Source: Branchinecta lynchi (taxonomy: Eukaryota > Arthropoda > Branchiopoda > Anostraca > Branchinectidae). Taken from it: a stretch of 64,000 nucleotides of DNA. A program made the translations under genes and the position numbers. This document shows, one piece after another, positions 11,256 to 24,401 of the stretch (position 1 is the stretch's first letter; the number at the start of each line of letters is the position of its first letter). The notes under the pieces were generated by a model. It saw nothing but the letters and a program-made list of their open reading frames with translations. It did not search any database and was not told the origin of the DNA. The stretch is from NCBI GenBank assembly GCA_023053575.1, contig JAKZAP010000013.1, forward strand, positions 19,377,689 to 19,441,688, read 5' to 3'.

Positions 11256-14249
11256 GTTCACGATTGGACGAATTTCTGTTTTCTCGGCAAAAATTATGAC
11301 AGATGCTCGCCATATTTCGGAGAAGACCGGTTTTCATATTTTTTGGTTGGGATATACTGTTTGATAAGGTAACTTTGTCCAGAACTGGCACGCGTGGAAG
11401 TGCCATTTATCGATAATGGTTCTGAATAACGCCTTTAAGTCGACTATGCTACAGTGGAAGTGTGCGTTTCTGGACACGAGTTAACTTTGGAGAGTGCTAC
11501 TTGCCAGTACAGTACTTGCCAGCCAAATTTGTACCAAGAACCACACCGTCCAGATTTAAAAGCTGTCTCCAATTACACTACAGTCTCCATATGTTTAGTT
11601 ACAAGTGTAATTATTTGAATCATCTAATTGACAAATTCTCAATTTCCTAATACTCCCCTAATGATCATCACCGTGATATGCGTGTAACTCAAACTCTGCT
11701 AGGGCGTGTGCTTAACCTTCTTGATGACTAACTCTCCTTGCTGATGCAAAATCGCCGTGTACATAAAGGAATAGCCGGAAGCGGCCCCACAGCTCTCCCC
11801 AACGATCGCCGTAATTGGTGGATACAAGATGTGAGTTGTGAGTTGTTGAACTTGAGTCGTTAGGGCGACGTTTTCTCGTTCTTCCTGAGGATCAATGGCG
11901 TGTTTTGGACTTAGTCACATAGAGTATTATCGTCAGCAGAAAAAAAGGTGCAAACCTCGCTGGCGGTGCGGTGTTTACTACTCCAATTTAAGAAGTGAAT
12001 GCTTCTCTTCACGGCTCTTATGGCTCTTTACGTTACCTTACGGAGCTATTCTACTACCTATCTGTGATTGATACTGATAATGAGGCGAGGCGGGGCAAAC
12101 AATGAAGATTGCGCATGGTCGATTTACGGCTGAAAAAAAATGATTTCAAATTTCAACAAAGAACCGGTCACTTCTTCCTGCTCAGTTACTGGACTTACCT
12201 TGAAAGTTGTATTTGGAGGGGGCAACCCCTGAGGGGGCCAGTAGTCCAGCCTATAGAATCCATCTCGTTGGGATACGTCGCCAGGGATGCGGATTGCAAG
12301 ATTGGCCCCCCTGGAGAACTAAAAAGAAGAATGGATTAGGATAGAGCAGAATATGATTTATTGATCAAAAGTAAATATCATAGCCTTCGCTGAATCTGAC
12401 CTCTTCGTCTTAATAAACAAAGAAAATACACTTAAAACGCGTTGCTAGTCTTTGTCATAAAATACGTTTATACGACTAGCCCCATTCTTATTGTACAACT
12501 CAACAAAAGCTGGAGAAAAAAAACTCCTTTATCTATTCCATTTAAAGGGTCCACGGGTGTTAGTTTTCACATTTTTCTCGATGCGGTCTATTAGGTACGT
12601 AAGCCATTGTGGAAATAGGGAGGAGGATATTGCGTTTGCGCAGTCCTGGAACAACGAGGGTTGAATATCATGTATAATATGCTACTTTTGCTCACGGAAT
12701 CAGAAACTGCTCCTAGCACTATTCCGGGTCACCGTATCTCGGTCACCCATCGTAACACCAAGATGGCAGAGACGGAGTGCACAACAACAAAAAGACAATA
12801 ACAACATAACATAACAAACATAACACAAAAACTACTTAAATACGAAGTATGAGCGTAGTTCTTTTATGATTTCGAAGTATGGTTTAAAAGATCCTATTGA
12901 AGTTATGTAGCGTAAGCGTTTGCGGTTTCTTGAAAAATGCAAAATGTTTAGCCATAACCTGTGTGAGGCTATCAGTTCTACTGAACCTGATTGATTGATG
13001 TATAGTGTTTAATCGTGTTATAGTTTATTTATTTTATATATTTTATACTCGTCGTATACGGCGGATACAAATAAATGAAATGAACTTGGAATCTGGAAGA
13101 TCGAGACAAATGGACCATCTGTTGCCTGAGTTTCTACCAGAGTTTTTGGCCCAACCCTACGGCATAATAAATGATAATGAACAGGATCTAGTATCAATCG
13201 AAAATTAATTATTAAGATTAACAGAAACAATTGTCAGTGTACGAAATGCAGAGAATTGGTAGATTCCATGTGAATATTAAGGGCTCCACCTAGACGGATT
13301 ACTGAAATGATGGGTCGGCTTGCCCGAATCCGCTACCCTCGTCACGGAATGAAAGCAACGCTAAGCGTAACCCACATTCGGTCATCATTGCGCCCGATTA
13401 CTCGTGTGGGTTTTCCCAGCGATTTTGCATTGCATCCCTATCCAAAGTAGTATTTCCCAAAAAATTTCCAGCAAACAGGGTGTGTTCCAGCCTGCTACCT
13501 TATTTGACTATAGCCGTCTAATTTTTATAAGTTCGTTGTTTAGAATTTAATCACTGACTAAATTTGTTTCTAATGAATTATCTTAAATGTGTGTCTATTT
13601 GTCTAAATTTGTCTTTAATCGACCGCAAAAACGGGACAAGTTTGTGATGACATCAAAACAGTGACAGTAACTTCTACGCGTGAAAACATTTTCAACTATT
13701 GTGATTCCTGTGTTAAAACCGGTCAAGAAAATAAAATATGAGAATTGCGACAAACGGATACCAGCTACATTTACCGCGATACGGCGACATTTCGGCTCTT
13801 CTTAGCAATGGTCCCGGTCAGGCTGTGGCTAAAACAAACAAACCTGAAAGCCATAGTCTGACGAGGGCACTTGCCAAGAAGGGCGAAGATTAGCTCGCTG
13901 GAACACATCATAGATGACTTATCGGTTCAGCGTCATTATATATCATTCGCAGTCAGCATGGTACGAAGGATTTATTATCAAGAAAATTATTATTTCTTGT
14001 TCACCGTATATATATTCAAACAATGCATAAGACGGATACGAGCCTGCTATAAGTAAGTAAGTATATTTATAACCAACAAAATGTTTTACAACAAAAGAGT
14101 GTGGAGCAGAGATAAATAACAAACAAGAGCTACGAGCACATATGACACTTGCTACGAGTGGGTGATGCAAGAAAGTAGATGAGAATGTCACAAAATACCA
14201 CCTTCAATCCCCCTAGGTTCGGACCTAGATAGATCTAGGGCATATTCCT
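11256..14249. other. Intergenic, no gene recognised
   Basis: About 11690-11930 is a diverged relative of 22500-22720 (shared CTTCCTGAGGATCA and GATGCAAAATC blocks). About 13005-13080 ends AAATAAATGAAATGAA and may be a LINE 3' end. About 14050-14190 starts with (AAGT)n then ATATTTATAACCAACA, like other minus-strand LINE 3' UTR ends in the window. Confidence 0.45.
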
Positions 14250-16080
14250 TTTAAGTTTAGATCCACTCGTTTGGTGCCACACTATCCCCGATACCCCCCC
14301 CCCCCCCCGCTCCCTTCAAAATCCCCCTGCCACGGCCGAATCTCGTCAGGACGCATAAATGAATTATCTAAAGCATCTTTTCTTACGGCCTATCAAGTTT
14401 CACTCGACTCTGAGCATTTTTCGGGAAAATTGCTCAAGCACCGTGCTCGGATTTGGTCCAGACCCTAAAATATGTTATCTAGGGCATATGATCTCTCTAC
14501 TTTCTAAGTTTCATTAAAATCGCTCCACTCATGACCTCTCAGCGAGCCACAGAAATTCCGAGACTCTCCCTCTAACTCCCCCATCTGTGACCGAACAGAT
14601 TCTGACGCCAAATAACGAATCTGGGACACATAGACCCGGTCCTGTCCAACTTGCATCCCATTCGGCCCATTCGTTTGGTTTTGGTGCATGAAAAAAGTTT
14701 CCAGATCCCCCTCCAACTCCCCTAACCATGGCTGCATGTTGTACGGGAACCTGTTTTGCATATCTAGGTCATCAGTTCTTATCACCCCTAAGGTTTCACT
14801 CGAAAAGGACCATCTGTTCGCAACCTAGGGAAGTCAGTAATTTCCGGATTTCCATTCCCTTAGCTCCCTCAAAAACCGTCGGATCCAGGAACGGAAGTTT
14901 TCTTAGGGCATCGTGTCGGGTTCTTGGGTCTATTTGGTGGGGTCAGTACCAGGCCTACCAAGTTTTATCGTCCATGGCACGTCTGGAAGTGTCATAACTC
15001 GCGATCACTGGAATTCCGGGAAACCTCCTCCAACTCCCCCCCAAATAGCCTTGGTAAGATCTGGTTCAAGAACGTATCTACAGGGCTTATGCTTGTTTTC
15101 CTACCAAATTCTATCGCGATCCCTCGACTCTAAGCGTTTCAGGAGATCTACGGTGCCCCCCCCCCCCCCCCACTACCCCCACAAGTATCGGATCCGATCC
15201 GGACTTCACGTAGAACATCTGAGACGATAGCTCTTTCCACTTCGGTCCGATTATGTCAACGATGTGTCTAGGACTTGATCAAGTTCTTCTCACCAAGTTT
15301 CGTCCCAATCCCTCCACTCTAAGCGTTTTCCAAGATTTCCGGTTTCCCCCTCCAGCTCCCCCCAAAGTCACTGGATCCGGTCCAGATTTTAAGTGGGTCG
15401 TCTGAGGCACGAGGTCTCTCCACACATCCAATTTCATTGCTATCCGATCACCCGTTCGAAAGTTATAAATACATCAAGATTCCGGATTCCCCCTCACTCC
15501 ACTCCCCCGCGATGCTCGGATCAGGGAAGTGACTATTTCCAGCTTAATCATTTGAGGTCCCAGTTATGCCTGCCAAGTTTCATTGTCTTAGCACGTCCGG
15601 AAGTACGAACTAGCGGGATCACCGGAATTCCGTCCCCCCCCCCCCCTAAACCCCCCACAGTGGCCGAATCGAGTACAGTTATGTCAACGATGTATCTAGG
15701 ACTTTGTTCTTCCCATCAAGTTTCATCCCGGTCCCTCCCCTCTAAGGGTTTTCCATGATTTCCGGTTCCCCCCTCCAGCTCCTCCCAAAGTCGGCGGATC
15801 CGGTCCGGATTATAAGCGGGTCGTCTGAAATACGGGGGCGTTCCAACATTAACTTTCATTAAGATCCGATAACCCGTTCAAAGTTATAAATACCTCTAGA
15901 TCCCGGATTCCTCCTCCATCCACTCCTCCCACGATGCTCAGATCGGTAAAGTGACTATTTCTAACTTAATCTTTTGGGGTCCCTGATACGCCTGCCAAGT
16001 TTCATCGTCTTAGCTTATCTGGAAGTGCCCAAACTAGCAAAACCTGGACAGACGGACAGACAGACCGACGGACGGACAGA
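14250..16080. repeat. Degenerate poly-C-rich tandem repeats
   Basis: Units of about 140 bp grouped into blocks of about 425 bp. Two well matched blocks begin GTTATGTCAACGATGT at 15253 and 15678. Each unit carries a phrase like CACTCTAAGCGTTTTCCAAG followed by C-runs and GGATCCGGTCCGGAT. The array ends in a GACGGACAGACAGACCGACG tract. Frames through it are artefacts. Confidence 0.75.
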
Positions 16081-16459
16081 AATTGCGATCGCTATATGGC
16101 AAGAAAAGAAGAAATCACTAATTGCAGGTTCGTTTCTTCCCAACGTTGTCCATGAAGTTCGACAGCCTGACCAGGACCCTAACCAAGACGGGCCGAAATA
16201 TCACTGCCGAAGTATCGTAGATGACGTATCCGTTTTATGCATTTTTTTGAATAATTGTTTCCCCCTCAGCTTTGGCTCAAGGAGTATTTATGTACACATT
16301 ACAATTTCAATTATTCACTGAATGTCCTTAACTCCACATAATTAAACTATTTTCAAGTATACACACTTTTTTTAATTTTTAAAATTCATTCGGTCTATAT
16401 TCGGGAAATACAAAAGTTTAAACGATTTGCTACGGATTTTTCTAACAGCCTCAAGAATA

Positions 16460-16807
16460 ATAGTGAATGTTTGCAAAAACAATGGTATCAGATATCATGG
16501 TCTAATTAAGTTGTTGCATTGATCAGATACCACATCTGATACTACACTCTTTTCAGTTGAAGATCTGGCCAGTTGTGTCTGATATTCGGATATCACGGCT
16601 CCGCCCGTAATACTTGATCTGGTATCTCAAAAAGTCATCTCACTTTCATCACTGTAAAACTGACAGAAAAGAGGTTTGGCACTTGTTATGTGAGTGGATG
16701 TAAGTATTTCTTTTGGGGTGACTTCTAAAAGCGCAAATCGACTATTTTACTTTTTACAAAGCAACCGGAGTATTAGATACCATTGTAACTGCAGAAACAC
16801 AACTAAT
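16460..16807. mobile_element. CCATGG-palindrome MITE, copy 2 (uninterrupted)
   Basis: About 350 bp with degenerate inverted ends (TTTGCAAAAACAATGGTATC and GATACCATTGTAACTGCAGA). It shows the uninterrupted sequence around CACTTGTTATG used to recognise the LINE insertion in copy 1. Confidence 0.65.
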
Positions 16808-18462
16808 TTTAAAAGGAAAGTTCTATGCAGTCCTAATTAGTTCCTAGGTCACTAAGATATTGCCTGTTGACAGTTACTTTAGAAATGCACAGGAATTTCC
16901 TTTTAGCATTGAGGCCAATTTCGAGTTTAAGTTATTCTTAATTACTCTCCTTACACAGTGCGATGTAATTCAAGGTTGCCCATGTCACTTGCAAATAGTG
17001 TGATGTCTCATTTAGAATTAACGGGGAAACAAATTTCATTATTTTCTCGTCAATAATCTCGTCCACTTTCTTCGATCTTTAAATTTAGTTCCCACAAAAC
17101 AAATCGTGTTGTGGTTTCGATCAAGCGAGAAAGACACACAACCACATCGACCCAATTACCAATCAGCCATACGAAGTTAAAATCACATGCCGGATACGCC
17201 GAATTCCGCCTTGATGTAAGATAATCAGCCGCGACTATTAGGCAGGTTCTAAAGTTTAACTAAAAAGCAGGCCTATTTTTTTTATTGGATTTGAATACAC
17301 TGAATTATTGCCTCTGCTACGGGATTTCTGATTTATTTTTTTTTGTGTATCTTAGGCTCTAGTAGTGACGTTCAGGATATGCACTCCTTGCCCGACAAGA
17401 CATAGTTCATCCAGACATAAATTAAATAATGACTAAAAACGGAAAGTGCAATCTGTATTGCAGGTTCGTTTCTTTTCCACCCTGACGAGGGTCTTTGCGA
17501 AGGAAAGCCAACATATCGCTGACGAACATCGTAGCTGACTTTCCGTTTTAGCCATTGTTCTACCAGTCAGCTTGAGCGTTGTTTTTGTTGCAATAGCGCT
17601 GCTGCAGCACTTCTTTGCTTTTGCACAAAATGCGTTTTTGGATTCACTTTCTCCTTGGTAGAAGCGGCAGCGCTGCAGGACCTTGCAGGGAAGCACGGAA
17701 TTGGTCGGTGACTGGTGAGCAAGTCCGTGATTCTCGAGAAGCGCTGCCGTCTTCCTCGGAAGCAGTGCATTGCAAAAACGGATGTAGAAAGAATTAGTCC
17801 CGACTCGGCCGAGAAGTGGACCTGCAGCATGCAACAAAAACGAGGCTTTGGTAAGTCAAATCAGCTTTATGTTCATTCCGACGGGGAGAATTTGAATTTC
17901 AACAAAGGTGTGCCTTTCAATGGCTAACTAATCGAAGCTCTGGAAAGGTTAAATTCCAGATTGTACGGTGATTTTTGAAGAAAGCTCGCTAATCCGTGTA
18001 ACCCTAAATACATTTATGTGGGCAATCATTTACAGTTGTAGTTTGCTAAATAATTCAAGCATAAAGGTACAACAACATAAGGCTACAAGAAATCCTAAAT
18101 AAAAAGTTCATTCGACGAAAATTGATTACACGAATGGCGGAACACGAAGGAACGCATTTTCATCGGGTCTTCAAGCCTACTTAAGTGAATGAGTGATGGG
18201 TAACAAGACTTTCGTAACTCGGCCTTTTTCAGTTAAACTTTAAGTCAGGCAGGTCCCCACGCACGTAAGCTATAACCAAGGAATTTCTTTTTCATCAAAG
18301 AGACAAATCCTTGAGACAAATCGCTACTGATATCGTCATTCTGAAACTAAAGCCTCTTAATTTACAGTAATCCTGGGGACCTTAAACTGAACTAGTGCAA
18401 AACTGGTCGTGTTTTGTCTGTAACCCTTAATTGTAGTCTCTGGACTGCCCCAGAGACAACGA
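16808..18462. other. Intergenic, no gene recognised
   Basis: About 17440-17570 resembles 16100-16230 (GCAGGTTCGTTTCTT and ATCGTAGATGACG-like blocks), so this is another dispersed repeat. Overlapping frames at 17433-17927 on both strands are not convincing as genes. Confidence 0.45.
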
Positions 18463-18732
18463 ACAATAGTAACTATTAGTTACTATTTTCGTTCCAACCT
18501 CGTGAAAAGTTACTACGCTGACCGCTCCAACGAAATACTAACTATTTGCTTACCACGCTCGGGACTCGCGGTAAGCGTGGTAACTACGAATCTCTGTATT
18601 GTGACTGGCCGGAATAGGCCCTGGCATGATATTTTGATGAAAATAGAAAAAGGTGTTCTAGCCTTGACGCCTAGGAGACAGGATTCGTGACGTCATGCGC
18701 AGTAAATACGGTAAGTAGGGTGGAACACGCTC
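18463..18732 (-). mobile_element. Harbinger-like MITE, copy 1
   Basis: Right end GTAGGGTGGAACACGCTC. The interior matches 27860-28154. The left terminal repeat is degenerate. Family TIR: GAGCGTGTTCCACCCT. Confidence 0.75.
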
Positions 18733-18998
18733 CAAAGGTCGCACTCCCACTTCAGTGTCCTAGTCATGCACAACCGCGGAAACTCTCCGTTTATAAAATA
18801 GGCGCATAAAAGTAGGTTAGACTCGTTTTCAATACAAGCATATCAGTTGGCAAGTTTTCATTTGGCAATTCCCAGTCGCCAAGTCGCAGTAAAGAGACGT
18901 TCCCACAAGAGGCAAGCAAGAAAGGCCCCTGGAAAAAGCAAACTCCCGCTCCCCCCCCCCCACGCGTGTAAGATAATCCTACAAACCTCAACTCAACC

Positions 18999-19172
18999 AT
19001 GGAAGACCTGACGTTCGAGTATGTTATCACACTGAGAGGCAGGAAGGCCATTCATTTATTTATCTTACAAATTTATATATCGGTTTATTGGATTTATTTG
19101 GCATTAATTTTTTTGGAGTTAGTTAGTTTTCTGTATTTTTGCCTCGAACATGGCCCATTTTTTTGGAGTTAG
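18999..19172 (+). CDS. Small open frame after a TATA-like box (doubtful)
   Basis: 57 codons from ATG in a good context (CAACCATGG). A TTTATAAAATAG lies about 205 bases upstream. It starts MEDLTFEYVITLRGRKAIHL, loosely like the first strand of a FLYWCH-type zinc finger, then becomes hydrophobic. It could be a first exon running into an intron, or chance. Internal short duplications around TTTTTTTGGAGTTAG argue for caution. Confidence 0.2.
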   Translation: MEDLTFEYVITLRGRKAIHLFILQIYISVYWIYLALIFLELVSFLYFCLEHGPFFWS

Positions 19173-19889
19173 TTTTCTTGTACCTTCGGTGTTCCTGAAC
19201 ATAATAGTCATTACATTATTATTAAATATATATTATTCACATATTAGTATGATTATAATAAATATCATATGATAACCACGCAGGAGGAATTAAGTTCAGT
19301 CTCTGAAACTGACGTCCGGCAGCATTACCGTCTACAGATGTAGTCTTGCTGAACACGGGGAAATGAATATGACAGAAGTCTCACAACGACGAAGAAACAT
19401 AACCATATTCCCGACCCTGCAGAGGTCATCAAAGACAAGGTACAAGAAAATCCTTCTACGGTTATGACCTAGGAGCAAGAACAAATAATCAGATAGAACC
19501 TCTGTCATTGGTACAATCCAGCGACTATGAATAACCCAACAAAACTGAGCGGGTATTTACTGTAGATTTTTACCCGTCTGCTCTACTTCCGTCTTCGCCA
19601 TTGCTCATCGCAGAGAAAGAAAATGCAGGAGGCGTACTCAACGCGCTCACCCCCTCTGGAGCGCTTCCAGAGAACCAAACAGCTACTTTTCCTCTACGCG
19701 GCTTCATAGCGATATAGGTATTTGCAGAGGTAACAAAACATGATGTGCCGCGAAGCTAGTAACCTCCGCTCGTTTGCAGCGGAAAAGGTGCGGGGAAATA
19801 CTCGACTCCGCATGTTCATATTAGAGAGATAGGGAAACGGAAGTTCTATCTGATTATTTGTTCAGGCTACGAGGCAATAAGCTCGCTTA

Positions 19890-20545
19890 CCGACTCCCCG
19901 GCACTTGGTGTACGGCCTTTTCCGGTATGAGAAACTGCTTCTACGGTTATGACCTACGAAGCTCATCATTCACAGACTTGGGGTTACCGACTCCCTGGCA
20001 CTTGTTGTACGGCTTTTCCCGGTACGAGAAACTGCTTCTACGGTTATGACCTACGAAGCTCATCCCTCAAAAGACGTGGGGTTACCGACTCCCCGGCACT
20101 TGGTGTACGGCTTTTTTCGGTACGAGGAACTGCTCCTACGGTTACAAAGCTCATCCCTCAACAAACGTGGGGTTACCGACTCCCCGGCACTTGGTGTACG
20201 TGGGGTTACCGACTCCCCGGCACTTGGTGTACGTGGGGTTACCGACTCCCCGGCACTTGGTGTACGTGGGGTTACTGACTCCCCGGCACTTGGTGTACGA
20301 GGGTTACCGGCTCCCCGGCACTTGGTATACGGCCTTTTCCGGTACAAGAAACTGCTTCTACGGTTATGAACTACAAAGCTCATCCATCAATAGACTCGGG
20401 GTTACTGACTCCCAGCACTTGGTGTACGGACTTTCCCGGTACGAGAAACTGCTTCTACAGTTATGACCTACGAAGCTCATCCCCCAATAGACGTGAGGTT
20501 ACCGACTCCACGGCACTTGGTGTACGGTCATTCGCGGCACTGATC
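19890..20545. repeat. Nested tandem repeat, 97-bp units with a 33-bp expansion
   Basis: Units of about 97 bp contain CTGCTTCTACGGTTATGACC and CCGACTCCCCGGCACTTGG. Within 20166-20310 a 33-bp sub-unit (GTGGGGTTACCGACTCCCCG...) repeats four to five times almost perfectly. All three forward frames stay open, which explains the overlapping open frames. Confidence 0.9.
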
Positions 20546-22075
20546 TTATACCAGCCAAACCCAGAAGTGACGGCCATAAATTAGGTGATTCATCTTTCAA
20601 TGCTTTTAAATATATTGATTTTGATATTCTAGCACATGGCATAAGGCAATTTATGTACACAAAAATGGAGAATGGGCCGCAAACCTGTCAACAACCATGC
20701 TGACAAGGAAGGCCCAAAGGGTTACCCAATCCCCAGAACATGGTGTACACCCTTTCCCGGCACCGGCTGGCAACGACCGAAACCAGCGGTGCCGGCCATA
20801 CATTAGGCGATTCCACTTCTAAAACTGCTTATCTTGGTATTCTGCAAGGTGGCGGCTGGTGTCGGCACCGGCCGGGCACTTGCTGCGAGAGTGGGCAACC
20901 CCTCGGGTAGGCCCTCGCGTTCAAAGTCTAGGCAAGAAAATACAACAACTCGACGACTCCTTCCTGTTAGCTGAGGATGGAAGCACCGACAAGCTCATGG
21001 TCTTTGCATAGCAATGAGTAATGACAACAGCACAAGCACCGATGAGCCAGAGAGCCACATTTTCCCTCGTATGACAATCCCCCCCCCCCCCCTCTCTCTA
21101 TGTCCCACAACCGTGACGTCGACATGAATGGCACTCCAGGATTTCACATCCACTTACGGTACACTGCAACCCCACATTACATATTTCCGCATGACATGGC
21201 TGATTCCTCGACCAGTAGCACTAACACATTAACACAACGTCCGCGGACGAATAAACCACCTTTATTGCATAATCGCTCACTGGACGCGAAAGTTGGTCAT
21301 GTCCACCCTAACATCTTCAAGGTGTTGAAAATCACCATCGACAGTGAATCCAGCGACGTCATCCGTGTCGAGCAGCTACGCAACGACGGTGCTCTCCTGG
21401 CAAGACGAAGGAAATAAGCGTGCCAGTGAACCTTGGGAAGAAAGGAAACGTCACCCGAACGATGACTCACCCCCAATATCAACCAATAAAACAGAGACTG
21501 TTAGGGACAGCGGCGGTGACGTTTTCTGCTATTGGCAAGGCACACTAACTAATATCTGCACCTGATTACCTGAATAGCTTTCGAGAAAACGCGAAAACGT
21601 TGTTTTTTAAAGCTGCTTCTTTTTTCGTATACATTCAGCAAACCAATGTAGTTTTATAAACAATAAAGTGATGATGCTGCTGATTTTTGTTGCTGGTGAG
21701 CGTAGGTTAGTCAGATACTAGGTTTTGGAGAAAAAGCAAATTTATAGCATGTACACGCTAGGTAGGCCCGAAAATAAAGTTGAGACTTTCTGTAGATACT
21801 AGGTAAGATCTAAGAAACTAAATCTCGTAGAAAAATTCTGATTTCACCACTGAATTGCTCGTGGTCTGATTAGGTGGGATCCACTCCTAACTACAATTCA
21901 TTTTTTTTTTTTTTTCGGACGACAGCCGCACGGCTATGCTTCTTCGGCACGGAGAGTTGGTCATCAAGAGTATTGACCGCCAAGGGCCAGAAGCTCAGGA
22001 ATCTCTCCAATTCATTCTCGGTCACCCTAACTCACTTCCTAGACAGCGCAGCACGGTTTTCAGGACTTACACTTC
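20546..22075. other. Intergenic, no gene recognised
   Basis: Open frames at 21100-21565 show no domain. A C-run lies at about 21078-21091 and a T-run at about 21900-21916. Confidence 0.4.
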
Positions 22076-22352
22076 GAGCGTGTTTCACCCTTCTTACCTT
22101 AGTTACTACACGTGACGTCACGAATTCTGGCTCTTTGCCGTCAAGGCTGGAACATTTTTCTATTTTCCAGCAGAATATCATGCCACAGGCGAATCTGACC
22201 ACTCAAGTTACAGAGATGCGTAGTTATCACGCTTAAGCGCTCCCAAGCATGGTAAGCAAATAGTTACTATTTCGAGAAGCGTAGTAATTTTTCACGAGGT
22301 TGGAACGAAAATAGTAACTAATAGTTACTATTGTTAGAAGGTTGGAACGCGC
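22076..22352 (+). mobile_element. Harbinger-like MITE, copy 2
   Basis: Left end GAGCGTGTTTCACCCTTCTTAC; right end GTTAGAAGGTTGGAACGCGC. Interior ACGTGACGTCACGAATTCTG matches the other copies. Confidence 0.8.
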
Positions 22353-23920
22353 TATTTCTGTAACTGCATTTGTGTTGGCTACGTAAGTAAATGAATCTCA
22401 ACGGAGGGATACCTCTTCCTTGCAAGCTGCACTGTATATCACCCTCCTATGACCAAGTACCCATAACTTCATTTTTTGTTCTGTTTTTCATCTGATTTAT
22501 ACCTCACTTTCTGGCAATACTCTTGACGACTATCTGTCCTTGCAGATGCAAAATCTCCAGCCTCTCCCGGTAGCTAGCGGAAGAAAGGCAGAAGTGGTGT
22601 CACAACTGGTCCCAAAGATCGCGGTGATTGATTGACACAGGATTTGAGTCGTTGAGTTTGAGTCGTACGGACACGCTTACTCCTTCTTCCTGAGGATCAC
22701 TGGCGTATTTAGTCATGTAGATTATTTCGACATGAAAGGCTCTTGTTCATGTAAGTGACACATTAAGCCCATAGAGGGCTCCGAAGCGTTCTGAAAATAG
22801 TGGCGTTCTACATTCGCATATTTTTAAAACGTTCGGTCTAGGCAGATATTCCTGAGACTACTTCTATTTCTTGTAGTGCAGACCATTTAGTTTGCCCGAC
22901 AAGCAGATGAGTGAAACATCGCCGTTTTTGTTTTCATTGCTTCACTTAATTTTGTTGGGGAAGTCAGTGGCTGCACAGTTCCAAAATTTGTGACATAGTC
23001 AGATTCATTCTTCACCTGTTTCCATTTCGTTTTCAAAGTAACCGAAAAGGGCTGGGATAGGACAATCTAGTTATAAATCACTTATTGATTTAAATTGGCT
23101 TGAAGACCCGCTGAAAATGCCCTACTTCGTTGTTCCGCTGTTCATGAATAATCGATTTTCAATTAGTGGAATTTCCGTGGAATTTGTGGTACCTCTATGC
23201 GCTTGTATTTTTGTTGTATGCCTTACAGGAAACATATATGATTTTTTTTGTTCAGGCACTAAGCAATCTTCACCTATGTCACCACTGCCCACTGAAAAAG
23301 CCTCGTTTTTGTTGAGATTAAAATTTCCCACGTCATAGTACAATTTACGCTGCGGAGACGGCCGCAGATATTCTGAACATCATAACTAGAGTAGATGGTG
23401 GAAAACGAAAATAAATCTTTACCGAATCCAAATAATTCTGTGTATCCATGACACAAAATTAAGTTGGCTTTTAAGTTAAACTTTAAGGTTGATGAACGTA
23501 AGCCTCTCCCATTCTACTTTCTTTAAGAAAAAACATAATCCTAATCCCTGCCTGAATATTTTTATGAGGAACAAATCCTGTTTTAAGGAACAAACCCTAA
23601 TCACGACCACAACACGCGCAATCCTTGTAAAACCCGATAACCCTTGATAATTTAAGAAAGATCAAGATTTCACTGAGAAACATAATATTGAAGATATGGC
23701 ATAATTAGCCTACCGTAGTGAAATCAAACCTGAACCTGATATTAATACGCCAAAACTACTCAACGCTCATACAAAACAGTTTAAGATTATATCAAACATA
23801 ATTTTGTGGTTTATCGTGGTAAATCCACACTCAGGTGGCCTGAATCTGGAAACGGGATGGATTCTAGTTAGTTTATTATATTCTTGTGTGTTGACGTAAA
23901 TGTAGCCTATAGGCTCGTAT
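22353..23920. other. Intergenic, one dispersed repeat
   Basis: About 23260-23490 is a diverged relative of 63460-63690, sharing GCAGATATTCTGAACATC-like and GGCTTTTAAGTTAAACTTTA-like blocks. No gene was recognised. Confidence 0.45.
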
Positions 23921-24088
23921 CAAGGCCGTATCCAAGGGGGGTTAGGGGGTTGACCCCCCCACCAAACATACAAAAATAATCATTTTTATAGGCTTTTCCC
24001 TCAGATCTATGTCCGACCAGCAGGCAATACCCCCCCCCCCCCGAAAGGCACCCCCCCCCCCCGAAACAAATTCCTGGATACGGGCCTG
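23921..24088. mobile_element. hAT-like MITE with 8-bp target duplication
   Basis: 168 bp. Ends CAAGGCCGTATCCA and TGGATACGGGCCTG are inverted repeats. The flanks GCTCGTAT at 23913-23920 and 24089-24096 are an exact 8-bp duplication, the length produced by hAT transposases. The interior has G- and C-runs. It is non-coding. Confidence 0.88.
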
Positions 24089-24401
24089 GCTCGTATATTT
24101 AACTGTTTGCCAACTGGGCTCGAGCCCTCTCTTTACTAGATTGGCTCTTCATGATGCAAGTACATTGACAACAAACAGAACTTGAACTTGAAATTTTAAA
24201 TGAGTACTTTTGCGTCGTTGTTTTCGTCATTATAATCTTTGGTCCAGGAGCTGAGGGTTTCATCTTGTCCAGGCCAAAACAATTTAGGCTACTAAACTAC
24301 AGTAGGAGATGGTGGTGAAAAAGATTGATTGCAATATAGAAAAAAAATTCTGCGAAAACGTGAAAGTAACTGAAAATACGCGACATGCACTGAGAAAAAT
24401 A

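Noticed and set aside
17433..17927. Overlapping frames on both strands with Cys- and Ser-rich residues
   Set aside because: Frames shadow one another, none resembles a known family, and part of the region is a dispersed repeat.
21100..21565. Two overlapping plus-strand frames
   Set aside because: Low-complexity, no recognised domain, no splice support.
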